From Poa pratensis (Eukaryota > Streptophyta > Magnoliopsida > Poales > Poaceae), in contig CAMZMU010000116.1 of the NCBI GenBank assembly GCA_947311845.1, forward strand, positions 662,203 through 726,202: a stretch of 64,000 nt of DNA. Direction: 5' to 3'. Made by a program: the position numbers and the translations under genes. This document shows, piece by piece, positions 22,799-31,866 of this stretch; the first letter of the stretch is position 1; the number at the start of each line of letters is the position of its first letter. The notes under the pieces were generated by a model. That model saw nothing but the letters and a program-made list of their open reading frames with translations. It was not told where the DNA came from and ran no database searches.

Positions 22799-24133
22799 AT
22801 CGAAAAGGTCATCTGAAGGGTTTAAAGTTGGTCTATAGGTCGGCAAACATGAAAACCACCACGGGACTTGAGAGTACAATGACCCACATAGTATTCTCAA
22901 AATCATTTGATATATATCTATTATGGAAAAGACCTGCTAGTCATAGTGGACCTACACACCCTTGGTTTGTCCGACTTGTGTTTGCAACCAAAAAGAGAAT
23001 ACGCAAGGGGACAAGGGTTGTCAACATTAGAGCATTATTCAAAGTATTTAAAAAAAGTTCAAGTCATATCTCGGCCGTTATGACTATTTGAAAAAGTCAA
23101 TTGAAAAGTCGACCCTAAAAATGACGAATAAAACTATTTTTTAAATTCTGAAACCAGTTTTGTACACCAAAAATCCGTCCTCTACTAGAAAAACAAGGTA
23201 AAATGGGGTATATACATAATACCATGGTGTGTAGGCATCACCATGACTAGAAAATCGTCTCTCTTATCTATTACGTCCGAGAAAGTATTAATCTGTATAA
23301 AACGTTTATTTGTTCGATAAATGAAAGTCTTCATAACAAACCGTATATGTCGTAGGAAAAAAGCACCTGGTCTTCGTGTCAAAATCACAACTTGCTCGGA
23401 ATTGGCCAGTTTAATTATACCGTTAGTCTCTTCCCAATAGGATCTCTAGAGGCCATAGTAAAGTTGTGATAATTAAGTATGATGTTTTATAATATGCATA
23501 ACTTTCTATCTGAGAAACTTACATCAGAAGTTGTGCACACTAGATAATTGCAAGCACATTTGATGAGCCTAACAGATCATATCGGATGAATGCGAATGTT
23601 GTAGAATCTATAAAAACATTGATTGTTGGTGGTTTGTTTAAGTGTTTTTATTTCAATATCAAGTATGTAGAACACACTTCTTGTCGGATTGTTATTTAAC
23701 ACAATGCACTTTGTAGGACAGATTCAAGCTAACAGTCCAATGTATGCTCCTGAATTTTCTCTAATTTTCTTCCGTATTGATACCGTACAAAACACAAGAA
23801 AGATATTTATTATAGTGTACTAAATATATATGTCTCCCGATATATTACACATAACTAAGTCTTAACTATAAATAATGAGAAGGCTGATAATTATTTTGAT
23901 TTTTTAGCCTTATGTCTATACTTCAAACCAATGTAGTTTTGGTTACAAAATTATTTACTTCAACACAATGTAAATTATAATTAATATGCAGTACAAGACA
24001 GAAGGATACACATACGATGTATACTTAGTTAAGTGTGCTCACTACATATTGAGAATGTATATGCTAGAATGTAGTATATAATAAAACTATGTTATATGTA
24101 CACATAAGAGTTTGATATAATTATACTGGTTTA
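22799..24133. repeat. 1.33-kb segment duplicated at 37.2 kb, copy 1
   Basis: Starting at tcgaaaaggtcatctgaagg, this AT-rich segment aligns by eye along its full length with 37164-38521 (tcgataaggtcatatgaagg), with scattered substitutions and small indels, up to ttatactggttta. It has no coding frame of note. It ends directly at a DUF6598-like exon, with ...tttag fitting a splice acceptor, so it may be an intron shared by two paralogous genes. Confidence 0.8.
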
Positions 24134-24224
24134 GAAGAGGTTCTACTTCAAGATCGATTCACGGAGACTAACTCTTCCTCGGGTGATTACATTCAGCTGT
24201 CAAGATGTGCTGTTTCTGTAGAGT
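24134..24224 (+). pseudogene. DUF6598-like copy A, exon part left of CACTA
   Basis: The frame reads EEVLLQDRFTETNSSSGDYI then QLSRCAVSVE and is cut by the CACTA element. Its continuation is at 36151 (LNGDLRVSIRRSK). The joint SVE|LNGDLRV is the usual pattern of the grass DUF6598 family (VVSVE.NGKLRV). The AGT at 24222-24224 is the target site. Function of the family is not established. The N-terminal half of copy A is not seen to the left; only the 1.33-kb duplicated segment and copia lie there. Confidence 0.55.
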
Positions 24225-24344
24225 CACTAGTAGAAAAGTGGCCTTAGAGGCGGACCTTTAGTTGCGGCTCATTTCCGAACCGCGACTAGAGGTCTCGCGG
24301 CTCCGACAGATCCAACGGCTAGGACAGGTGGCGGTTTGTGCTGG

Positions 24345-24615
24345 AGCTTTGGTCGCGGTTGGAGCCACCAACCGCGACTAAAGGTCCTCCACCTGCGGCC
24401 GGAGCGCGCGGGGCACGCGCGAGGACCTTTAGTCGCGGTTGGTGGCTCCAACCGCGACTAAAGGTCCCGCACAAAAAGGGCGCCTGTCCTAGCGAGGACC
24501 TTTAGTCGCGGTTGGTGGCTCCAACCGCGACTAAAGGTCCCGCACAAAAAGGCCGCCTGTCCTAGCGAGGACCTTTAGTCGCGGTTGGAGCCACCAACCG
24601 CGATCAAAGGTCAGT
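24345..24615. repeat. CACTA left subterminal hairpin array
   Basis: Palindromic units of the form gacctttagtcgcggttgg...ccaaccgcgactaaaggtc repeat here. Three units beginning gaggacctttagtcgcgg start at 24421, 24494 and 24567, spaced exactly 73 bp, with cgcacaaaaagg.cgcctgtc between. Related palindromes recur near 30686-30845 and 35938-36130. Such subterminal repeats are the binding sites of transposase-associated proteins in CACTA elements. Confidence 0.85.
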
Positions 24616-25116
24616 CGCCTTCATCTTCCACCCCGACCAGCCTTGGCCGTTTCGAGCTCGAGTTGAATCTCCATTTTCTCTCCACCGAGCTCGATTTCAT
24701 CCACGATTTTTTGCACCATTTGTTAAGATTGACGGTGGTGCATCTATCCAAGGGTTAGCAACTGCAAACTCTCTCTTTCGGCGCCCGTTTCGTTGGTTGT
24801 CTAGCTCATTTAGCTCAATTCATATTTGTAGTGCTAGGTAGGTGTATGATGAAATGCCTAAGTTAGCTCATTTTGCTTATTTAGCTCAATTTTGTATTGT
24901 CAATTTGATCTTAAACTAAATTATGTTTTTGTATTTCAGTGTCACAACATTCACCTCCTCACCGTCGTCGATAGACCGTCTCGTCACCGACACCACCTAG
25001 GTGAGCTTTCTTTTTTATTTAAAAAAAATCTATGTTGTATGATTTTGTTCCATAATTATTATTTGTTTTTTTGTATAAGTTGTATAATTGTTTTATATAT
25101 ATATATATATAGTGCC

Positions 25117-25655
25117 ATGGTTTTCACAAATACCCCCACCGGCTCTCGTCCGCTCTATTATTCGGATGTGGTATGACTTTTAATAACTATATATTTGTTT
25201 CGTTTCGCGTTTATGACAATCATGCGGACCAACTTTGACATAAATATATATTTGTCTAGGAGGTAGTTGAACCGGAAATTCCAGTGGACCCTATTGTTGA
25301 ATATTTTGTGAAAGAAAACGATGATTTGAAAGCTAAATTAAAAATAAGTGAAGATCTCCGCAAAGAAGAGAAGAAGGAATTGGAGGTTAAGCTTGTCAAC
25401 ATCATCGATGAACACCAGTTCAAGCTTGCCGACGTCGTCGATACTTACGAGATCAAGTTGGATGGGATGCGCTCGAAGCTTGCCGACGTCGTTAATGCTT
25501 ACGAGATCAAGTTGGATGCGATGCGCTTGAAGCTTAAAAAAATTAGAAGATATGCCATTAGTCAAGAGGCTTGGTATCATTATGCTGTTGGTTCAATAGT
25601 TACCTTAGTTGCGATTCTGATCGCATTTGTTGTTGGACTTAAATTTTTTAAATAG
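25117..25655 (+). CDS. CACTA accessory protein: coiled coil plus C-terminal membrane anchor
   Basis: Two exons join in phase: 25117-25170 (MVFTNTPTGSRPLYYSDV, donor gtatga) and 25260-25655 (acceptor gtctag), giving 149 residues. After VEPEIPVDPIVEYF the protein is a charged heptad-like helix with a repeated block KLADVVDTYEIKLDGM / KLADVVNAYEIKLDAM, then a hydrophobic segment near the C-terminus (AVGSIVTLVAILIAFVVGL) ending KFFK. This predicts a tail-anchored coiled-coil protein. I recall similar short ORFs upstream of TNP2 in Triticeae CACTA elements, but the role is unknown. The start is chosen because the exon joins keep the frame open. A TA-repeat (25093-25111) lies just upstream. Confidence 0.6.
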
Positions 25656-25791
25656 TTCAATGTTAGTTTAAATTAATGGATATTTAATGCTACAATGTAT
25701 TACATTTGTCGCCACTCTACTTTGCTTGAATTATTATGGTCACTTATCTATTCATTACTGGCATGCATAATTTTTTTGATATACTTATATA

Positions 25792-28700
25792 ATGCAGATG
25801 AGACGTCAATGGATGTACGGTGACCGAGTTTGTGCCGAATTCATTACTGGCATGCATAATTTTCTCCATGTGGCTGAGACAAGCAAGCGAAAGGATGGTT
25901 TTATGTGTTGTCCATGCAGTCTCTGTATGAATAAGTATACATACTCTTCCACAGACAGGCTTCACGAACACCTGTTGCGAAATGGTTTCATGCTTGGTTA
26001 TTATTGTTGGACCAAGCATGGAGAAAGAGGGGTTATAATGGAAGAGAATGAAGAAGAGGAGGATAATGACAACTATCCTCTGTTCAATGAACACGCTGAT
26101 ACTACAATGGGGGAAGACGAAGTTGAAGAGGATGCCATCTTTGATGAGCCCGACGATGATCTTCGTCAGGCCATTCATGATGCACAAATGGACTGTGGAA
26201 GTGAAAACGAGAGGTTGAAGTTGGAGCGCATGTTAGCCGATCACAGCAAATTGTTGTACCCAACTTGTACAGATGGCCAGAAAAAGCTCGGTACGATACT
26301 GGAAATGCTACAATGGAAGGCAGAGAGTGGTACTACCGACAAGCACTTTGAAAGTTTGCTGAAAATAGTTAAGAAGATGCTTCCAAATGAAAACGAATTG
26401 CCCTCTAGTACGTATGAAGCAAAGAAGGTTGTCTGCCCTCTAGGATTAGAGGTGCAGAAGATACATGCATGCATTAATGACTGCATCCTCTACCGCGGCG
26501 AGCACGAAAATTTAAATGCTTGTCCTGTATGCGGTGCATTGCGGTTTAAGATTGGGCGAGATGACCCAGGTGAAGTTGAGGGCGAGCAAGGTTGTCCAAG
26601 GAAGAGGATTCCTGCCAAGGTGATGTGGTATGCTCCTATAATACCACGTCTGAAACGTTTGTTCCAAAACAAAGAGCATGCCAAGTTGTTGCGCTGGCAC
26701 AAAGAAGAACGTAAAAAAGACATGATGATGAGACACCCCGCTGATGGGTCCCAGTGGAGAAAAATCGACAGAGTGTTCCCGAAATTTTCGGATGACGCTA
26801 GGAACTTAAGATTTGGTCTAAGTACAGATGGATTTAATCCATTTGGAGAGCAGAGCTCCAGTCATAGCACTTGGCCTGTGACTCTATGTATATATAACCT
26901 TCCTCCCTGGTTGTGCATGAAGCGGAAGTTCATTATGATGCCAGTGCTCATCCAAGGCCCGAAGCAACCTGGCAACGACATTGACGTGTATCTGAGGCCA
27001 TTGGTGGAAGAACTTTTACAGCTGTGGAGTGATGAAGGTGTGCGTGTGTGGGATGAGCACGAGCAAACGGAATTTGATCTACGAGCGCTCTTGTTTGTAA
27101 CCATCAATGATTGGCCTGCTCTTAGTAACATCTCAGGACAGTCAAACAAGGGATACAATGCATGTACGCATTGTTTAGGTGAGACTCAAGGTAAACATAT
27201 AGGTAACAAGATTGTGTACCTGGGCCATCGTCGATGGCTTGTACCGAGGCATGCAGGAAGAAAGGAAGGCCGACATTACAAAGGTGAGGAAGATATTCGG
27301 CGGAAGCCTACTCGACCTTCTAGTTCTGTTATACATGATATGGTCAAGGATTTAAAAGTAATATTTGGGAAGGGTGCTGGAGCACTATCTGTTCCGAATG
27401 ACGCTCAGAACCACGTTCCCATGTGGAAGAAGAAATCTATATTTTGGGAGCTGCCCTATTGGATAATGCTAGAGGTTCACTCTGCAATCGACGTGATGCA
27501 CGTGACAAAAAATCTTTGCTTGAACCTGCTTAACTTGTTGGGCGTGTATGGAAAGTCAAAAGATACACCGGAAGCAAGACAGGCCCATCGACGTATGCAT
27601 TCACGAGACGACGATCATTCTGATAATCATCAAGGTCCTGCGAGCTATGCTCTTACGAAAGAAGAGAAGAAAATATTTTTTGAATGTCTTCGCAGTATGA
27701 AGGTTCCATCTGGCTTCTCGTCGAATATAAAGGGAATAATAAACATGGCAAAGCAAAAATTTCAGAACCTGAAGTCTCATGACTGTCACGTGATTATGAC
27801 ACAATTACTTCCGGTTGCATTGAGGGGACTTCTAAAAGAAAATGTTCGAGTACCCATTGTGAAGCTATGTGCATTCCTGAATGCAATTTCTCAGAAGGTT
27901 ATCAATCCACTTACTCTAAAAGATTTAGAGAATGATGTGGTCCAATGTCTTGTCAGCTTCGAGTTGGTGTTCCCACCAACCTTCTTCAATATTATGACGC
28001 ACCTTCTAGTTCACCTGGTGGAAGAGATACGTGTTCTCGGTCCTGTATTTCTACACAACATGTTCCCCTTCGAGAGGTTTATGGGAGTCTTAAAGAAATA
28101 CGTTCATAACCGTGCTAGGCCAGAAGGAAGCATCTCCAAGGGCTATGGAACTGAGGAGGTCATTGAGTTTTGTGTTGACTTTATTCCTGATCTTAAGTCG
28201 ATTGGTGTTCCTCAATCGCGTCATGAGGGGAGACTGCGTGGAAAAGGCACGCTAGGAAAGAAAGCAATCATATGTGAAGACGTGGATTCTTTCACTCGAG
28301 CACACTACACAGTTCTGCATAGTTCCATCTTGGTGGCTCCGTATATCCAGCAACACAAGAATGATTTACGCTCCAAATACCCAGAAGATGAGATTGATGG
28401 AGTACACATCAGGACTTTTGGCGGTTGGTTACAGAAAAGACTGATGAATGTCACCACAAATGAACTACAGCTATACTTATTGGCCAAGACACCGTCTTCG
28501 ACTATATTGACTTTTAAAGGGTACGAGATAAATGGAAATACATTTTACACGGCCGACCAAGATAAAAAGAGCACCAACCAAAACAGTGGTGTCCGCTTTG
28601 ATGCAATAGATGGCTGCAGTGGGGAAAAGGTAACATATTATGGTTACATAGAGGAGATATGGGAACTGTCCTATGGACCTTCATTTAAGATTCCTTTGTT

Positions 28701-29103
28701 CAAGTGCAAATGGTTCAACCTAGATGGCGGTGTAGCCGTAGACACACGGTACGGAATGACTACAGTGGATTTCAAGAATCTTCATTACGAGAACGAACCA
28801 TTCATTCTAGCCAGTGAAGTGGCTCAGGTTTTCTATGTGAAGGACATGTCTACCCTACCAACAAAAAGAAAAGATAAGCAAGCGAATACATCAAACGATG
28901 AGCCAAAGCGCCACATAGTTCTTTCAGGTAAAAGAAACATCGTGGGAGTGGAGGACCACACAGACATGTCAGAAGATTACAATAAGTTTCATGAAATTCC
29001 GCCCTTCAAAGTGAACATTGACCCAACCATCAAGTTACTTCAAGAAGATTGTCCATGGTTACGGCGCGTTCAAAAGAAAGGGGCACACAAGAAGAACAAG
29101 TGA
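25792..29103 (+). CDS. tnp2: TNP2-type CACTA transposase
   Basis: This is a single open frame of 1,103 codons. Domains in order: a transposase-associated zinc-type region at about residues 5-80 (MYGDRVCAEF, then CCPCSLCMN and HLLRNGFMLGYYCWTKHGE); an acidic stretch (about 85-120); the TNP2/transposase_21 core from about 225 (CILYRGEHENLNACPVCGA), with TINDWPALSNISGQSNKGYN near 436 and HSAIDVMHVTKNL near 563 carrying conserved acidic residues; a DUF4218-like block at about 660-800 (VALRGLLKENVRVPIVKLCA, NMFPFERFMGVLKKYVHNRA); a DUF4216-like block at about 945-1025 (YGYIEEIW.LSYG, FKCKWFNLDGG); and a basic C-terminus. It cuts and moves elements with matching CACTA ends. No stop or frameshift is seen and length is normal. 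A possible upstream exon cannot be excluded. Confidence 0.92.
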   Translation: MQMRRQWMYGDRVCAEFITGMHNFLHVAETSKRKDGFMCCPCSLCMNKYTYSSTDRLHEHLLRNGFMLGYYCWTKHGERGVIMEENEEEEDNDNYPLFNEHADTTMGEDEVEEDAIFDEPDDDLRQAIHDAQMDCGSENERLKLERMLADHSKLLYPTCTDGQKKLGTILEMLQWKAESGTTDKHFESLLKIVKKMLPNENELPSSTYEAKKVVCPLGLEVQKIHACINDCILYRGEHENLNACPVCGALRFKIGRDDPGEVEGEQGCPRKRIPAKVMWYAPIIPRLKRLFQNKEHAKLLRWHKEERKKDMMMRHPADGSQWRKIDRVFPKFSDDARNLRFGLSTDGFNPFGEQSSSHSTWPVTLCIYNLPPWLCMKRKFIMMPVLIQGPKQPGNDIDVYLRPLVEELLQLWSDEGVRVWDEHEQTEFDLRALLFVTINDWPALSNISGQSNKGYNACTHCLGETQGKHIGNKIVYLGHRRWLVPRHAGRKEGRHYKGEEDIRRKPTRPSSSVIHDMVKDLKVIFGKGAGALSVPNDAQNHVPMWKKKSIFWELPYWIMLEVHSAIDVMHVTKNLCLNLLNLLGVYGKSKDTPEARQAHRRMHSRDDDHSDNHQGPASYALTKEEKKIFFECLRSMKVPSGFSSNIKGIINMAKQKFQNLKSHDCHVIMTQLLPVALRGLLKENVRVPIVKLCAFLNAISQKVINPLTLKDLENDVVQCLVSFELVFPPTFFNIMTHLLVHLVEEIRVLGPVFLHNMFPFERFMGVLKKYVHNRARPEGSISKGYGTEEVIEFCVDFIPDLKSIGVPQSRHEGRLRGKGTLGKKAIICEDVDSFTRAHYTVLHSSILVAPYIQQHKNDLRSKYPEDEIDGVHIRTFGGWLQKRLMNVTTNELQLYLLAKTPSSTILTFKGYEINGNTFYTADQDKKSTNQNSGVRFDAIDGCSGEKVTYYGYIEEIWELSYGPSFKIPLFKCKWFNLDGGVAVDTRYGMTTVDFKNLHYENEPFILASEVAQVFYVKDMSTLPTKRKDKQANTSNDEPKRHIVLSGKRNIVGVEDHTDMSEDYNKFHEIPPFKVNIDPTIKLLQEDCPWLRRVQKKGAHKKNK

Positions 29104-29248
29104 ACAATACATAGGGATGTTGTTGGTGATGTGTAATAATGTATTAAACCTTTTATGTAACTGTGTCCATGTGGGAACCTCTCAAACCTCAGCTTCGACC
29201 GTCCAAACACAGTTCCCCCTGCATACAGCCCGACGGTGGCTCGTGAGT

Positions 29249-29592
29249 TTGAGCGCCACTTCGATCCAAGCAGCGGTAAGACGTCTCTGATGATCTACAA
29301 CCGTCCGGCAAGACGTCTCTGATGATCTGCAACCGTTTGGAACGGTCGCAGGTCATCAGAGACGTCTTGCCACTGGTTGCCCAAAGATGCCTCTCCGAGT
29401 GACGCTGGAATGTTTTGTGTTTGAGCGCCACTTCGATCCAAGCAGCGGCAAGACGTCTCTGATGATCTACAACCGTCCGGCAACACATCTCTGATGATCT
29501 GCAACCGTTTGGAACGGTCGCAGGTCATCAGAGACGTCTTGCCGCTGGTTGCCCAAAGATGCCTCTCCGAGTGACGCTGGAATGTTTTGTGT
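29249..29592. repeat. 172-bp tandem repeat, two copies, with internal palindrome
   Basis: The unit beginning ttgagcgccacttcgatcc runs 29249-29420 and again 29421-29592. Each contains gacgtctctgatgatc motifs facing an inverted gtcatcagagacgtcttgcc, so each copy can fold. It lies between the transposase and the next ORF, followed by two cccggttggtaacaccaaccggg palindromes (about 29652 and 29804). Confidence 0.85.
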
Positions 29593-29984
29593 GAGTGAGT
29601 AACCTGTCTGAGGAGGGCGGCTATATATAGGGTACGTGTGCTTCTTTAGTCCCGGTTGGTAACACCAACCGGGTCATGTGGCTCACGAAGTGGTCGTGAT
29701 ACTGCTGATCCAACAGCTCACAATCCCTCAAAAGAAACACACCCCTGATCCAACGGCTCACAAGCGCTCGAAAGAAACACACGATCCGTGTGCTTCTTTA
29801 GTCCCGGTTGGTAACACCAACCGGGACTAAAGACGGGCTTTGCGGTCACGACACGTGTCCTCCCCCAGCGCTTCCCTGGGCACGTGTCCTCCCCCAGCGC
29901 TGCCCTGGAGGTCTTTATATATTGTCGCCGACGGGGTAAACCCTAATCCACCATTCCTAGCCACGAACGCATCGTCTCCACGAG

Positions 29985-30476
29985 ATGGATCCGCCACGCC
30001 CGCCGCAGCGCCTTCTGGACGAGGTCGAGCGTGCTCGGCAGAGCGCGCTTGGGCGCAACCGCGGGAGTCTATCCCGCCGTATGCCCACGAGCCCGGCGTG
30101 GAGAGGAATGCCCAGCTACCGGCCTCCTGCTCCACCAGGTGCCGCCGCACCTCCACCTGGCGGCGCTGCACCTCCACCAGGCGCCGCCGCTCCTCCCGCG
30201 GAGGAGGAGGACGACGACGACTTCGACTGGAGCGACGACGGGGAAGAAGGTTGTGGGTTGCAGATACAGGAGGCCATGGAAGCCTCCTTCCAGTCTATCC
30301 GCGACTACCCTGTCCAGCGAGCCAAGACTTCCTACCAGCTCAAGGCGAAGGAGGCTTCCGATCTGGATTGGGCGCTGAAAGACTCATCCTCCATGGATCT
30401 TGCCCTCCGCCGCAAACGTGCGCGCGAGAACCGGGCGGCCGCCCACGGGGCTGGCTCCTCCCGCCGTTCCCCCTAA
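29985..30476 (+). CDS. CACTA accessory ORF, Pro/Ala-rich with acidic patch
   Basis: The frame encodes 163 residues starting MDPPRPPQRLLDEVERARQS. The middle is a Pro/Ala/Gly tandem (PPPGGAAPPPGAAAPPAEEE) followed by DDDDFDWSDDGEEG. The C-terminal third is helical and charged (RAKTSYQLKAKEASDLDWAL) and ends in an Arg-rich tail. A tttatatatt TATA-like element lies near 29914 and aaccctaatcc near 29939, which fits a plant leader. No known domain is seen. It resembles a small DNA-associated or regulatory protein by composition only. Its retention inside a CACTA element with intact ends argues for a transposon gene rather than chance. Confidence 0.45.
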   Translation: MDPPRPPQRLLDEVERARQSALGRNRGSLSRRMPTSPAWRGMPSYRPPAPPGAAAPPPGGAAPPPGAAAPPAEEEDDDDFDWSDDGEEGCGLQIQEAMEASFQSIRDYPVQRAKTSYQLKAKEASDLDWALKDSSSMDLALRRKRARENRAAAHGAGSSRRSP

Positions 30477-30685
30477 TCCTACGGCCTTCGAGCCAGCAAG
30501 TCCGTTTATGTAGAACCATCCATAGTTTTTGGAAATTCGACCACCTTAGATGAATAGCCATGCTCTCCATTTTATCCACGACTCATTAAGTTGGGACCAA
30601 GCGTTGAGTTCCCTTTCAATTAAAATGATAAAAGAAAACAAATACAACAAAAGAAAAAAGAAACAGCAAAAAATGTAAAAAAGCC

Positions 30686-30845
30686 CAATAGTCGCGGTTG
30701 CAGCAAACAACCGCGACTAAAGGCCCCCCGGGCTTGGCGCCAGAATTTAGGCGGCCCAGGTCGACCTTTGGTCGCGGTTGTTGGCTGCAACCGCGACTAA
30801 AGGGTCTTTGGTCGCGGTTGCAGCCAACAACCGCGACCAAAGGTC
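30686..30845. repeat. internal copies of CACTA subterminal palindrome
   Basis: Three palindromic copies of the form gtcgcggttg(c/t)..gcaaccgcgac lie at about 30690-30725, 30763-30802 and 30807-30845, similar to those at the ends of the element. Confidence 0.7.
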
Positions 30846-30854
30846 GATTCCGCG

Positions 30855-31240
30855 CGGTTTAGTGGGGGAGTTTGCGGAAGTTTTTGCAAACTCCCCCAAA
30901 TCGAAGCACACAAACGCCTCCGGGCTCCCACGACGCACAACGCCGGCGAAGCCCTGCTCCGGCCAGCCGCCGCGCCGTGGTGCCCATCTCCGGCCAGCCG
31001 CCGCGCCCGCACGCCGGTGCCCATCTCCGCCGCGCCGTGGTGCCCCTCCAGCAGCCGCGCCCCCACGCGCGCCCCTCCCCTGCCTCCGTCGCGGTGCCCC
31101 CTCCAGCCGGCCGCCGCGCCCCAACGCCGGTGCCCATCTCCGCCGCCGTGGTGCCCCTCCAGCCTTCGCGCCCCCACGCCGCGCGCCTCCCCTGCCTCGC
31201 GCGCGCCGCCGCCGGTAGGTCTTCCCCACGCCGCGCGCCT
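30855..31240. repeat. GC-rich degenerate tandem repeats
   Basis: Units of about 35-60 bp with cagccgccgcgccgtggtgc and ctccgccgcgccgtggtgcc alternate several times. Frames on both strands are Pro/Arg or Gly/Arg-rich, as expected from the repeat. It may form the leader of the downstream Ulp1-like gene. Confidence 0.5.
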
Positions 31241-31249
31241 CCCCTGTAC

Positions 31250-31640
31250 TTAGTTAGGTTAATTTAGTTAGGTTAATTTAGTTAGATCAATATAGTTAGA
31301 TCAATATAGTTAGTTTAATTTAGTTAGGTTAATTTAGTTAGATCAATATAGTTAGTTTAACTTAGTTAGGTTAATTTAGTTAGGTTAATTTAGTTAGTTA
31401 GGTTAATTTAGTTAGATCAATATAGTTAGTTTAATTTAGTTAGGTTAATTTAGGTTAATTATTTGTCAAGTTAGTTAGGTCAATTTACTTAGGTTAATTT
31501 AGTTAGATCAATATAGTTAGAAATCATTTTATTAGTATATCATAAGTTAGTTAGGTCAATTTACTTAGGTTAATTTATTAGTATATCAATATAGGTAGAA
31601 ATCATTTTATTAGTAGATCAATATAGCTAGGTAAATTTAT
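31250..31640. repeat. minisatellite of TTAGTTAGGTTAATT units
   Basis: About 390 bp are made of variants of ttagttaggttaattta and ttagttagatcaatatag in mixed order, with no coding frame. It lies inside the CACTA element, between the GC-rich repeats and the Ulp1-like gene. It is probably an intron or leader. Confidence 0.8.
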
Positions 31641-31866
31641 AGATATAAGTAAGGATTTAAATTTGTAATTGTTTATCATATATACTTTGTAACTTTTTGT
31701 ATCAAATTTGTTAAATTTGTTATTGTTTTTGTCATACTTTGTATCAAGCACATGTGGATACTTTGTATCATAATTTGTTAAATTTGTATCAAGCACTTTG
31801 ATACTTTGTATCAAATTATTGTTTATCATAATTTGTTAAATTTATTGCGTGTAGGAACATTCAGCT

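Noticed and set aside
24421..24615. Regularly spaced palindromic repeats that superficially look like a CRISPR array
   Set aside because: The units are inverted repeats inside a CACTA transposon of a plant genome. The 73-bp period includes repeated 'spacers', and no cas gene is present.
30031..31267. Several frames in the GC-rich CACTA region (30031-30378 and 30747-31267)
   Set aside because: They are shadow frames of the accessory ORF or products of degenerate GC repeats on both strands.
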